From Oscarella lobularis (lineage: Eukaryota; Porifera; Homoscleromorpha; Homosclerophorida; Oscarellidae): a stretch of DNA of 64,000 nt. Of this stretch, positions 23,401-35,000 are shown piece by piece; position 1 is the first letter of the stretch; each line of letters opens with the position of its first letter. A program made the translations under genes and the position numbers. The notes under the pieces are model-generated. The model was not told where the DNA came from. It saw nothing but the letters and a program-made list of their open reading frames with translations, and searched no databases. The DNA is taken from positions 248,001 to 312,000 of the forward strand of contig NC_089185.1 of assembly GCF_947507565.1 (NCBI RefSeq), read 5' to 3'.

Positions 23401-23876
23401 TGTCCCATACGCCAACACGATTTCTCGCGTTTTTACATTCTGCCGCCGCCTAACGGCGGACGACCGATTCTCTTGGACGACGAGGAAATGGCCGTGCGAC
23501 AAGCGCGACGCGAGGAGGAGATGAATCGGTACCGAAAGGAAAGGGAAAAGATGCTTGAAGCGCGAGAAATGGATCGAGAGGCAAGAAATCAAATGAAATT
23601 GATGCAGTTGGAGGAGGCTGAGCGAAGACAGGTATACAAAAAAAAGTTTCGAATCATTTCCTGGATTTTTTCTGTTTACCCAAGGCTGATCTTGACGAGG
23701 CTCGATGTCGGATCAGTATGTTGCGCGAGGCTTGTCGAAAGAGGATCATCGACGAGAAAATGGCCCCTCTGCAATTGGAGGAGGCCTCCGCTTCGTTCGC
23801 CGACAATCAACCGTCGTCGGACGAAGCGTGCCGAAAAAGAAAGAAATCGGGTTCTAAACGAGCTCAAAAGAGATGA
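17460..23876 (+). CDS. ADGB: Androglobin, tandem copy 1
   Basis: Chimeric globin linked to ciliated cells and sperm in other animals: calpain-like N-terminal domain, circularly permuted globin split by a calmodulin-binding IQ motif, and a long C-terminal region. The ATG at 17460 (MSRAGKSPRAQLRAS) matches copy 2. Marks in order: IPVWPEFTDGDISAEKW; calpain-like part (YNPNGKYCVKLFWM, WRKLTIDDQMP, WLPLLCKAILKIA, HLLTGWLPEPIPI); LLKIKTTGTKAAALCLPSG; globin E-F helices with LRYQTHALNVFS (His at E7, Val at E11) and QGLGHRGRDIEPYHC (F8 His); IQ motif VVIQAAFRGYWQRKIWK; post-IQ globin part FPFKDDEWSRAIFEDHE; NDTGEEIPRVFQRVAPYVY; and DSWNVKESAWPFV. It ends at 23876 in a Lys/Arg-rich tail. A calpain catalytic triad could not be confirmed. 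One intron carries a MITE. Confidence 0.92.
17979..18116. mobile_element. MITE-like element in an intron of ADGB copy 1
   Basis: Outer inverted ends AGGCCACAC... and ...GTGTGAATCGGCCT enclose two inverted tandem arrays of the pentamer AACGT/ACGTT: (AACGT)n at about 17994-18015 and (ACGTT)n at about 18068-18090. They are separated by about 50 bp. TTA flanks both ends and could be a 3-bp target duplication of the PIF/Harbinger kind. It sits between the exon ending near 17936 and the exon starting near 18139. The matching intron in ADGB copy 2 (about 24612-24675) lacks it. Confidence 0.7.
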
Positions 23877-24162
23877 CACGTTTCAATTTATTTATCGAGA
23901 TATGGAACAAACATGAAATAGCCAACATGCATGACCTGTGCTATCTGTACCTCAAAAATATCCTCCACAAGACCCCTTCTGTCGAAGAAACGTTAATTAA
24001 TTAATATTTTCTTCTTTATAGACGAATTGACTGCAGAATTCATTTGCAGAAGGAGCCACGTGTATACCACACGTGGGGTAACTGCCCCCGGATGATCGCC
24101 TTTATTTGTTTTGAAGCGGGGCGTGTCTGATCAGTGTGTTGCCCCTCGCTGCGCGATACACA

Positions 24163-27100
24163 ATGTCTCGAGCAGGAAAGAACTCCAAAGCGTTACCTCG
24201 CGCTCCATCGGGGGCAAAAGCCGAGTGAGTTACGCGTCGTTGCTCGGTTCGGCATCGCAGTGACCGCGTCTTGCACCGTAGAACGCCGACACCCGCTCCA
24301 ACAGCCGCAGAAGAGCCGACCAAAGTCGCCATATGGCCAGAGTTCAACGAGAACGAACTCGCGTCGGAGAAATGGGTCTGTAGGAATCGTAGAAACGACG
24401 GATTTAGCATTCCTTCTCCCTTAGGACGGCGGTGGAAAAGGAAAGGACAAAAAGGGAACGGTGAGAGAGGAGTCAGTGGGATGTAAACATTTCAGGATCT
24501 GTTTTTCTCGCCTCAGCCCTTTCTAGATCCCGACGGTCCCGTCGCCTTGCCGTTGTCCTTTGCCGACGTCGTCGCCTCCTGGAAGCGACCTGTCGATTTC
24601 ATAACGGACAATGTACGAACGAATTGACGAATTGACGAATTCGCTTACTCGATCAATGTCTCGGTTGCGTCTAGACGCCTGTGGTCGTCAGCGCTGAAAC
24701 AACGCAGGAGGAAAACATCGATTTGGTTTCTCCCAACAGTCACATCATTACCAGCGAAGTCATTTTTGTGTGTGTGAAAATCGAGATAAATCAATGCCGT
24801 TTTTTTTATTTCTAGATGATTCGATGGATTATTTGTCAGGTGACTGCCCTCTGGAAGTTGCCGAGTGCGTTGCCTGGATGGAAAACAGACCAGGGTCCGT
24901 GCTGGAAACCGTGGGATCACATCTATCCTCGACAGAAGGGCCAGACGCTGCCCTATTACAATCCTGGCGGAAAATATTGCGTGAAGTTGTTCTGGATGGT
25001 ACGCTGTCCATCGTGAAAAGATCATATGAATCGTGATTTGTGTTGTTAGGGATTGTGGCGAAAAGTGATCATAGATGACAGTCTGCCTCTTGACACCAAT
25101 GGAAAACTATTGCTCCCTGTAAGTCGACCAAACGAGTTGTGGCTTCCTTTGCTGACAAAAGCCATTCTCAAAGTGGCAGCTTTGGAGTAAGTGATCATAT
25201 CCAAATGCAGCAATTAGTTCAAGCTTTCGTTTTAGCTGTCACAGTGACCTGAGCCCCACGACAGAATTCGGTGACGTTAGCATCATTCACTTGCTGACTG
25301 GCTGGCTTTCCGAACCGATTCCGATCAGGTAATAGAAAAAATCAATTAAAGCTGGGTCTATTAATTCTCTTTTAGATCGGGTCACAAGGATCCCATGTGG
25401 AAACTAATCAAAAGTCATCTACCCAGATGGACACCGCCACTGGACACAGATAACGGTGCGCGGCGCGAAGACGCGCGCATGTTCCACGCGCGATCACATG
25501 TCAATGTTCTAGAGTCTCAAACTCCTTCCTCCGATCCCGCTCCGATCCCGACGACGAAGGATAAAAAGCAGGTAAAAGGACCAGATGCCGCGAAGACGAG
25601 CGGCGGCGGGGAACCGTTACCGTTCAAACGAGAAAACAACGCCGTTCTCGTTTTCGCCGCCTATACGTCCATATCGAGCAACCCTCGTCTCAGCAGCTCC
25701 GACGAACAAGTGAGCGAAAAAAAAAGCGACGACGACGACGATTCCACGTTTAGTTTTTCTAAATTAAATCGAGGTTCACGCGGCCACGTGTCAAAGAGAG
25801 GCCGGATTGTTGCCCGAAATGCCGCACGTCGTTCTCGTCACGCAGACGCGAAAGGAGTCGCTCGAGCAACTGCGTCCGCCCGATCCCGACGCTCTCCTGC
25901 CCAAGTTCGCCTATCTCGGCTTCAAGAGTCGGAGACAGCGTCTGCTCGAGGCCGAAGACATCGCTCGAAAGTTAGCGTCGATCGACGCTCAACTCGTCGA
26001 GATTTCGTCGCCGTTCATCGACCAATCGACGACAAACGGATCGTCGAAGAAATGGATGAAATTTGATCAATTTATTAAATGTTTTACGTACGGTTTTTTT
26101 TTTTCTATCTTGATACAGTACAAAGGCTGTATATTTGTTTTGTTTTTCTAAGGACTCTATACGTTTTTCACAGGCCCTGTGGCTACGAATTCAAACAGGC
26201 CATTCAAGACGTTCGGGTAGGGAAGGGAGAAGATTTGAACCGAGCCTTATAATTTTTTTCTTTTTCAGAATCTCGTCCAAAGTTCCGGTGGACTGAAAAA
26301 GGAGAAAGGTCAATCGACAACAAATTTAGCAGGCAGCGGAAACTACAGCATTCATCCTCGAGTGAGTCCATTTATATACATACATAATATTTTTGATTTT
26401 ATATGCTAGGCATCTCTGGTCGGGCCAAACGGAACCTTATCGAATTTGCTATGTGAGTATAACAACGAGAGACGAGGACTTTTCGCTTGGAACTCCTACT
26501 TAGGCGTCGACAGCCTCAAACCCATTGAAATCATCCTCAACTTTTCCGTCATACCTCGTTGGCCGTACGGCGGGAATTCAAATAAAAAAGTCGACGTCGG
26601 AAGACCGGAAAGTGCTCAAGGAGAGCCGAATCCAACGGGAACTGAGATCGAAACGGCGTCGGAGGACGCGAAACCGGGCCTAGTTATCGTCGAGGAATAC
26701 ATGTGGGACACGCTTGTCACGGGGCAGCCTCTGCTTAAAATTAAGACGACTGGAACTAAAGCGGCGGCTCTGTGCATGCCACCCGGGTAAGGGCGTCGTT
26801 CTATTGTAGCGAACCACAGATGAACGGTGAATGCCAAATCTTAGACGGCATTTGGTACGATTCAACACGTCGGCTCCGATTGCCTATCATTTAGAATTCT
26901 GGTCTCTCGCTAAGTTTTCCTACGCGGAGGAAGACGAAGTGTTGAACGAGCTGACAAAGGTGATTGGCTAATTTATTTTAATTAATTAAAAAAGTAGTTC
27001 TTCTTATGTATAAAAAATCTGCAGGAGAGTCTTCGGTACAGAGCCCACGCTCTAAACGTTCTCGGCACCGTAGCGACGGTCGTCGATATGTTCGACGACG

Positions 27101-29079
27101 TCGAAGCTTGGCGCGAAGCTTTCTACAGTCAGGGTCTCGGACACAGAGGACGCGATCTGACAGCCTATCACTGCAGAGTAAGATACATAAAAGAGTCGCG
27201 CTTTTTTTTTTGTGCGAAAGGGGGGGGACGCGTCTTTAGCTTTTGTACGCGTCTCTCTTGCACACGCTCAAAACGTGTTTGGGCGATGCGCTGACGAAAG
27301 ATCTAGCGCTTTCTTGGAAGGCGTTCGCTCAGGAGGGACTTCGCGTTTTCTTGCAAGGCATGGAAAAAGATTCGCCAAAAGGTTTTTAGAGAAACCACTT
27401 ATCATATAACGACGGGCGAGTGTTTTTTTGTTATTTTCTCGAAGGCGTTACCGACTTCGATAAGTTGAATTTCAACGACATGAACGATTTCTTTCGACGA
27501 AAAGAACGTAGGTGCGTCGAGTTCGGCGTTCGTTGTGTTTTCACCGTCGATTTTAGCGCAACAAATTCCGGAAAATTGGATCGATAAGGAAGCGAGTGAC
27601 GTCGAAATATCAGCGAGCGTAAAAATTCAAGCCACATTTCGTGCCTATTGGCAACGAAAACTTTGGAAAACTGTCACTCAGGGTACCGGCCCTAGTAACG
27701 ATCGTTTTCTCGATTTTCATTTTAGCCGTAGGCTCGCCGGAGCACGAGAAAGCGAAAGAGTTGCTTGCGAGTTCACTCGAAGTCATCAAAGCGAACGTGG
27801 AACTCGTTGCCATGACGCTCTTTCATACCATGTTCAAAATGGATCCCCAGCTGCTCAACAAATTCCCTTTCAAAGACGACGAATGGTCGCGCGCCGTATT
27901 CGAAGATCACGAGCGACAATACAAAGAGCAACCGGCCAAATCGTGGTTCATCATGTTCAGGTGAAGAAAAGAAATAAAATAAATACGTAGAGTGGATTAA
28001 TGATTTATTTAGAGAAACGTTTTTCGTGCGCAATCACGGCTTACTGATCGTTCCTCACGTCTACTCGTCCGTTCCCGTCTGCTCGCTGCACGTTTTCAAC
28101 AACGACACGCTCGAAGAGACGCGGCGCGTCTTCGATCGCGTCATGCCGCAAGTCTACACGAAGAACAAGGTCTAGACGACGTTTTTTTAAAAAAAATAAT
28201 TTATTGGGGTCGTTGTGGCGTTCGCAGAGAGGCTATACGTTCGTCGTCGAAGGTCGCACGCTCGACGAAGCGATTCCGGCCGGAAAGTGTCGTCTCCGAT
28301 TGATCGGAACCGAGGAGAAACTTCTTCGTTTGAAAACGAAGAAAACGCCGACGACTCCGCAATTTAATACGGACGAAGTGAAGGAATACTATTTGCCGCG
28401 AAAGGATTACGTCTTCTTTCGAAAACGAATCAAAGTCAAGGAGGACGTTCAAGTGAGCTTCGAAATAACGACGTCAAAACCGAAGGCGATCGTCAAACTC
28501 GAGGTTTGTGGAAAAAAGACTGAAAGTTGATCAAGCGATATATCGATTGCCGCGCATATGTACAGATCTTAGACACGTACGACGACGTCGAAAAAGTGAT
28601 CGCCTGCGGACGCGGAATGGGTCACGCCGTTATTCCGGCGTTCGCGTTTCTACGAGACGGCGAACGCAACGAGGCCGATTCCGATTGGGACGTCAACGAC
28701 GACGACGACGTCGAGAGCATCGTATCGCGTCGTGCGTCGCCGACTATGACGTCGAGGATGGCACGGTCGCGAGCTGGCGGCTCGCGAGCCGGATCCAGAG
28801 TCGGAAGTCGAAGAGGTAGAATTGTTTAAAATTTTCACGCGTTTTTTTTTGAGGGGAGGAATTTCGTTGCAGCGTCGGTTTTGAGTTTTATTCCGGAATC
28901 CGACGAGAATCGAAGCAGTCGGCGCTCGCGAGCGCCGTCAGTGGTACGCGTCAAAAAAGCAACTGCGTTCATTTTTTCTTATTGAGACTTTGAACAGGAC
29001 GAAGGAACTGCACTAGAAGTAACTACCAAAGAATCGGAAGATGCTCGACCTCCGACGGAGGCCAGTGAGGAGCCGCACC

Positions 29080-29110
<31 letters not shown>

Positions 29111-30609
29111 AGAAGACGACCTTTTTGGTCCGTCGACGAACATGCACGAAATCGTTCAGCCGACAGTATTAATATTATATACGCGTCGTCAATTTAGTGA
29201 CGTTTTCGTGTTGCAGAATCATAGGTACGTTCTGCAAGGTACCGTGTTGCGCGATAGTTGGGACGTGAAAGAGAGCGCTGTGGCCTTTGTCAAATTGCAA
29301 CGCGCCGGACAGATGAGACAAAAGGCGAAGATCTCGCAGACCCATGGCCACGATAAGGAGAAAGACGGTGAGAGATTTCCTAGCTCTTTTGCGTACGAAA
29401 TTGCAATGCAATTTTGTAGCTTCTCGTGCTCCGACGGCGGCAGAACGCTCCACTTCGGCGGCTAGCAAACGCGGCAAGTCGAAAGTATGGAGCAAACTGG
29501 CGGGATCAAAAGCGGCTTCGGCGACCGGAAAACGCGTAAAGAAGCTTCACTAATTTCAGTGTCAAACCAGTCTCTATTTTTTCTTGTAGGATATTGAACC
29601 AAACGTGGCTCATTGGACGTTGAGAATTGTGACGGAGGACGAACAAAAGGCACGTGGTTAATCTTTAAAAAAGAGGCGTCTTTTCGATCAATTCCTTGCA
29701 GAACTGGATACACGTGGCTAAAGACACGGAAAAAGAGGACGCCATCAATGCGATGAAACAAGCGTGGGAAGCAGCAGAACCCGGCAGAGCAGCAAAAGTA
29801 AAAATGCTCCGTCTTTAATTAACCGATCGTATGATAGCACTCTTAGGCCAAAATGACGAGAGAAAAATTTCTAAAAGAACGAGATCCAACTTTTGAATTT
29901 CAGAAAATAGACGAAACGTCGCCTTCGGACGGTGCACCGCGCTCTTCTCCATCAATAAACCGCTTTGAATCATTCTCGATTTAGATACGAAAAGCGTGGC
30001 GTCGTCCGAAGACGGCGGCGCGTCCGCCTCCTCGTCGGTGATCCGTCTCCAACGCAGCTCGACCCACTTGGATCCCGCAGCGATCGCGGCGGCGTCGAGT
30101 CGTCGCGTCTCGACTTCCGACGTGACCGACTTCTTTTCTCGTCGTCCACTCCGCCAACACGACTATAGCCGATTCACGCGCAAGGCGACCGCCGACGTCA
30201 CCGTGATGCTCGACGACGAGGAAATCAAACGACGTCACTCCAAAGTGCGAGACGATCTCGAACGCTACAAGGCGATTCGGGAATGCGTGCTCGAGGCGCG
30301 GGAACGCGATCGAGTCGCGCGGAATCAGGCTAAGATCATTCAATTGGAAACGGCTCAGCGAATGCAGGTGAGACGATAGGGTATATATAAGTGGGTTTCT
30401 TTTGTAGCTCTGCTCCTCCTAAGGCTGCCGTCGACGAAGCGCGGAGCCGTATCACCGCTCTAAGAGAGTCGTATCGGAAAAAGTGTCAGGCTGAGGCGGC
30501 TGTTCCTGACTCGACGCCCGCTACTCCGGTGCCGGTGCCGGTAGCCGAAGAAAAGGGCAAGCGGGGAAAGTCGCCGGCAAAATCCGCGAGTAAGAAAGGA
30601 CGCAAATAA
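24163..30609 (+). CDS. ADGB: Androglobin, tandem copy 2
   Basis: Same architecture as copy 1, in direct orientation 287 bp downstream. The ATG at 24163 (MSRAGKNSKALPRAPSG). Marks in order: VAIWPEFNENELASEKW; DPDGPVALPLSF; calpain-like part (YNPGGKYCVKLFWM, LWRKVIIDDSLP, WLPLLTKAILKVA, HLLTGWLSEPIPI); LLKIKTTGTKAAALCMPPG; globin E-F region LRYRAHALNVLGTVATVV with SQGLGHRGRDLTAYHC (E7 His, E11 Val and F8 His as in copy 1); IQ motif VKIQATFRAYWQRKLWK; FPFKDDEWSRAVFEDHE; GYTFVVEGRTLDEAIPAG; and DSWDVKESAVAFV. An Asp run (about 29079-29108) and the Lys-rich tail KGKRGKSPAKSASKKGRK end at 30609. Frames are open across the exons I could join, so it looks functional. Confidence 0.92.
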
Positions 30610-30706
30610 GAAAAGGATTGATTGGTAATGAAATTTTCCCAATGCAACCCACGCATATTATTCTTCCAAAATATATCCATGCGATTAAATAGTAAGCAAT
30701 GTTTGA

Positions 30707-32747
30707 TTACAAAGACTCTAGGAAGGGTTTGAGAGACGCTTTGGTGCCGAGTTGATCAAGAAGCTTGCTATTCACTTCTCGAATTCTGTAAGAAGAAAAT
30801 ATGACGAGGGCGGATAGGTAAGCAAAGAGTAAACCTGTTAGCTGTAAGTTTAAGAAGCAGTCTTTTGTATCTCGGTGTTAGGTTGTGACTCTCCAGTATA
30901 GCCTAGTGCAGTCAGCGTACGTCAATCGTCTTTTTCCCCCGCGCAAATGCCAGCTTACCGCGTGCACCATGATGCCAAAGAAAAACCCGTAAATCAAGGC
31001 GTCGGCGTAGTAGAAAGGCGACGGTAGTTTGCCCTTATGAACGGCTACGGCGTAGGCGAACTTCAAGTAAGAGAGAATGAGGAAAAAATTCGACATGTGC
31101 CCAAATTAATTTACTTCTATTGCTTTCGTTGCAGAATACAAAGAGACGGCCGAACTACGAACGAAAAACATGGAAAGACCAGAAATGCAGCCTGAGAGAG
31201 AGAAAAGACCGAGATACTGTAGGTAAGCAAATAACGGTAGAAATAGAAAGGCACTTGCCTGCAAGAGCAGATGCCTTTGATACACTAAGACGTAACACAG
31301 ACCTTAGCACGTAGAAAATCAACTAGAAAAGTTGAGCTGACAGTCTCCTCTCCCTCCTTTTTAAAAACTCACTCTGTAGCCACAATTGAAACTTCCTAGA
31401 AAGCACCCCATTCGAAAATTCCACCAACTAAACAAATACCCTTTCAAGAGGCCTAGGAGAAATCGTAATTAGTTGAAACGCTATATTATTTGCGCGCACG
31501 AGGATTAAACAATATTTTTGATAAACTTCCGGCCAATGAGAAGGCAGCTGTAATCAAGTATCCGAGCACAAAGCCAGAACAACCGGTCTAAACAGTTACA
31601 TAAGCCCTATATATAGACACGTCAAAAAATTAAGCTCACATTCACGCTGTTAAGAATAGTTGAGACTATTGAGCTAGGCCTGGTTTGACAATGCTGTGAG
31701 ACCCTACTTTCGTTGAAATGATCATACCTTTGCGTGGACCATTGAGGGGGAATAGTAGGGAGTGGCAGATATGCTCGAACGAGACGCACAACTCGCATCG
31801 CCACGTTTTTGACGTCGACATACGACGTGGGCTCAACGAAAAGTCTGCAAGCAAAATAAATAAATAATGAAGTTTAATATGCCCCCCTTTTTCATACTGA
31901 CTTGAATACTCGATCTTCGGCCTCTCTCAGCGACGGATTCGTTCTTAACAATAAGAAAACGTTAACTAAAATATTAAGAGTGAATACAGCTCACTTGGAC
32001 AGATACATGAGTGAGCCCATTGCCAAGCAAAACATCCAAACCTGCATAAAAGCCCTTAGAGAATCTCTCCCCTCTATCTCTCTCAATCAAACTCCTTACG
32101 TCTCCGCACGGAATCGAACGTGCAAACCCTCGAAATTTAAGCATTCGAAACAGAGTATCAATTCCCTAAATTAATGAATTCCCCAGTGTTTTAGTTGACC
32201 TCAATCCCTACCATATTTGCGACATAGAACGCCAAAAGACCGCGCCTAGTGAAACATAATCGACTCCGTAAATCTCCCCCGGAAAAAAATCGCACTACCG
32301 GCTCTTTCGTTCGACTAGCAGTGCTAGAAAGGATCCGATGAAGTTAGGCAGAAACGCGGCCGTCGCGGTGTAGTAGCATCCCAAAAGTCGTCTAAGCGAC
32401 TTGTTCGACTTAATGAACTAATTAACGCAGTACAAGGAAACCTTAGTGCGCAGTGAAACAGGACCATATTCGCTCCGTTAGCTGATAGGAACATAGAGGA
32501 GCGTATAGCTTCAACTAGTGCCTTGCGTGCCGTCTTTCGTCGCCATATAGCTCCGATCTGTACCGAAACGCGTTAGCGTATCGTAGACTCTCGCTAGTTT
32601 TGAGCTGACTAGATAAAACGGCAAGTAGAGTCGCAGTCCTTCGACGAATGCGTGAACTCCTATTTCGGACGCCGTATTGAGACACGAGGGCGACCACGGG
32701 TGACCGGCTTCGTGGCACGTCGCCGTCAATTTTGAAAATACGGTCAT
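30707..32747 (-). CDS. TMEM135: TMEM135 (PMP52-like) peroxisomal/mitochondrial membrane protein
   Basis: Multi-pass membrane protein tied to peroxisome and mitochondrial dynamics and lipid handling in animals. The ATG at 32747 opens the family signature ATCHEAGHPWSPSCLNT followed by FVEGLRLYLPFYL. Then, with short introns, RRLLGCYYTATAAFLPNFIG with LVERKSR; TLFRMLKFRGFARSIPCGDV plus VWMFCLAMGSLMYLS; YVDVKNVAMRVVRLVRAY; FKYAYAVAVHKG-type helix and YYADALIYGFFFGIMVHA; and a last exon PRYKRLLLKLTANR/IREVNSKLLDQLGTKASLK, ending ESL at 30707. The C-terminal block matches the TMEM135 LTKGRFAVMNRKVLDVFGT pattern. Central exons between 31100 and 32250 were only partly assigned. Start-to-start distance to Frizzled is large because both genes are on the minus strand. 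Confidence 0.82.
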
Positions 32748-33062
32748 TATAGGGTCGATCGTATGATGCGCAGAAAACTGTGCGCAGATATGTATATAGC
32801 ACGTGCTCACGTGCACAGGCGAAGTCCTTCCCCCCGCACGCTTCGATTTTTGCATGAAGCTGCAAGAATGCACGACCGACGTTTACTTTACGTTGCATAT
32901 TCAAATAGGACAGAGTCTACCGAACCAAAAAACGAGAAGGAACTCGTCTTTCTTTCCTAACGCTCACTACACAACTAAAATCGAATTGTGGATGAAGCCT
33001 TCGGTCGTGCGGGGCTTAATAGAATGAAGTTGCTCGTTTTGTCTGTCTTCCCTTTTCTTTTT

Positions 33063-34784
33063 TTAGACCGTGGTTTCGTTGCGTCGATCCTTGCCGTTGT
33101 GCGACCCAATGCATCCGAACGTCGTCACGATGAACGATCGCCACGTGGACAACGTTTTTCCCGACCATATCCACATACCGGACGTAACGCCAACAATGAG
33201 CGACATGAGAATCTTGATATAGAAGACGGCCGGCTGCGCTCGGAGACACGATTGCGTGTTCGGATCGCAGTATTCGAATTCGATGTCCTTGAGGTCTTTG
33301 ATCTCTTTGTACTGGAACCAGTCGGGATAGGTGTAGGGATGCCACTGCTGTCGGGCGAAATATTCGTAGAAGTAACAGCCAATGACGATCGTCGCCGGAA
33401 CGGTGTAGAGAACGGAAAAGACGCCGATTCGAATCATGAGCTTTTCGAGTTTGTCGCTGCGCGTCGGATCGCTCTTGATCACTTCGCGAATTCGAAAGAG
33501 CGCCGCGAATCCGGCGATGATAAACGTCGTGCCGATAACGAGAAAGAGCGAGAGCGGCGCAATAACAAAACCGGCCATCGCGTTGACGTCCTGCGCGCCG
33601 ACGAAGCAAATGCGCGTCAATTCGTCGCCGTCGACTTTCTGAAGAATGAGCGCGATGATAGTCATGATGAGCGGCAAGATCCAAGCGACGAGATGATAAT
33701 AGAGCGCCACGTTCTCTATGGCCTCGTTGCTCCACTTCATCCCGGCGGCAAGAAACCAAGTAAAAGTGAGAACGACCCACCAAATGGACGCGGCCATCAT
33801 GGAGAAATAGAGTACCATGAAGGTGGCCGTGCAGCCGGGATGATTGGCGTCGCCTTTGATTAGTATTCCTGCTTCATTGTCGCAGGCGATATTCTCCTCG
33901 CCCGACGCGAGTCGCGCGATGAAGCCGATCGAAAAGACGCAATAGCAGCAGGCCAAATAGATGATAGGCCGTTCGGGATAGTGAAAGCGGTCGCGATCGA
34001 TTGCGAACGTCAGACAAGTGAAGAGAGTCGAGAGAAAGCAGAGTATCGCCCAAACGCCGAGCCAATACTTGGCAAATTCGATATCCGTCTCTTTGAAATA
34101 GTAACCGGACGGCACGTCGGTCGCCGACTTGTTGTACTTGCAGTCGACGCAGTAGAACGGATCCGAACGCGCCGGTTCGCTGTTCTCGTAGTAGCGCCAG
34201 CAATTCGACTTGGCGCTACCAGAACTGTTTCTAATGAACGCCGTCACTTCGGGGCCGGGCGTCGTGACGGTGAAGTTGGGCCGCAAGCCTAAGTCGACGG
34301 CGTATTGCGTCGCGTTGTCGAAGCAGACGACGTTATCGCCGTTCACCTCGTTCTCGTCCGGCAACTCGTTGCAACTCAACGCCGTCGGCCAAAGAACGCC
34401 GAAGTTTCGCACCGTTCGCTCGCAACCTTTTCGAACGCGCTCGCACATTTGACGACACGGCGGCAACGTTCGCTTTTCTTCATTCTCGACGGGCGTTTCG
34501 ATGCAGATTGGCAAGAAAGTGGCGCAGACCATGAAACGAAGTTCGGGCGAACAGCCGTATTGAATGAGCGGAATGTACGTGCTGATTTCGAGGCCGGCTT
34601 CTTGAAGAGTGCGGTGTCCAAAGCGATTGGGAAGAAGGGTTCTATTGTAGCCGATGCCCGCGCAGGTGTCCACGTCCGATTGGAAGCATCGCGCTTCGCG
34701 CACCCACACCGGCACGGCCTCAAAAGATTCGGTATGACGAAAGAGGGCGGCAAGCGCCGCGATTAGGAGCGCTGACAGTGCCAT
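33063..34784 (-). CDS. FZD: Frizzled Wnt receptor, single exon
   Basis: Seven-pass Wnt receptor. The start at 34784 gives a good signal peptide (MALSALLIAALAALF); an in-frame ATG at 34814 is also possible. The ten-cysteine CRD runs from CAGIGYNRTLLPN through EISTYIPLIQYGCSPELRF to CRQMCERVRKGCERT. A linker with CVDCKYNKSATD leads to seven helices (WAILCFLSTLFTCLTF, YLACCYCVFSIGFI and others). The Dishevelled-binding KTxxxW motif is intact (GKTLSTWRSF), right after TM7. The protein ends NETTV, a class I PDZ ligand like the ends of vertebrate FZD1/2/7. The extracellular, helix and tail parts share one exon with no intron. Lacking a longer tail, it resembles FZD1/2/7 more than FZD4/9/10, but subfamily is not settled. 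Confidence 0.97.
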   Translation of the reverse strand: MALSALLIAALAALFRHTESFEAVPVWVREARCFQSDVDTCAGIGYNRTLLPNRFGHRTLQEAGLEISTYIPLIQYGCSPELRFMVCATFLPICIETPVENEEKRTLPPCRQMCERVRKGCERTVRNFGVLWPTALSCNELPDENEVNGDNVVCFDNATQYAVDLGLRPNFTVTTPGPEVTAFIRNSSGSAKSNCWRYYENSEPARSDPFYCVDCKYNKSATDVPSGYYFKETDIEFAKYWLGVWAILCFLSTLFTCLTFAIDRDRFHYPERPIIYLACCYCVFSIGFIARLASGEENIACDNEAGILIKGDANHPGCTATFMVLYFSMMAASIWWVVLTFTWFLAAGMKWSNEAIENVALYYHLVAWILPLIMTIIALILQKVDGDELTRICFVGAQDVNAMAGFVIAPLSLFLVIGTTFIIAGFAALFRIREVIKSDPTRSDKLEKLMIRIGVFSVLYTVPATIVIGCYFYEYFARQQWHPYTYPDWFQYKEIKDLKDIEFEYCDPNTQSCLRAQPAVFYIKILMSLIVGVTSGMWIWSGKTLSTWRSFIVTTFGCIGSHNGKDRRNETTV

Positions 34785-35000
34785 GACGGGAGACGGAGAG
34801 AAACTCGGGAACAAGAGCGGGAGGTCGTCACTGTTTACCGTGAACGCGTGCCAATGCCACGGCGCGAGTCTACGATCCTGTTACGACCAATTACAAGCGC
34901 TTAAACTAATTATGCATGCGCTTTATTCGTTCCCATTGGTCAGTCCTAATGGAGGACTGACTTTGCCGCGCCTCGCAATTGATATCAAGTCGAATCAAGC

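Noticed and set aside
32085-32130. A tRNA T-arm-like sequence (GCACG stem, TTCGATTC loop, CGTGC) on the minus strand.
   Set aside because: No matching acceptor, D or anticodon arm. The bases are coding sequence of TMEM135 (TLFRMLKFRGFARSIPCGDV).
32988-33863. A 291-codon plus-strand ORF opposite Frizzled.
   Set aside because: Mirror of the Frizzled reading frame; composition is typical of antisense shadow ORFs.
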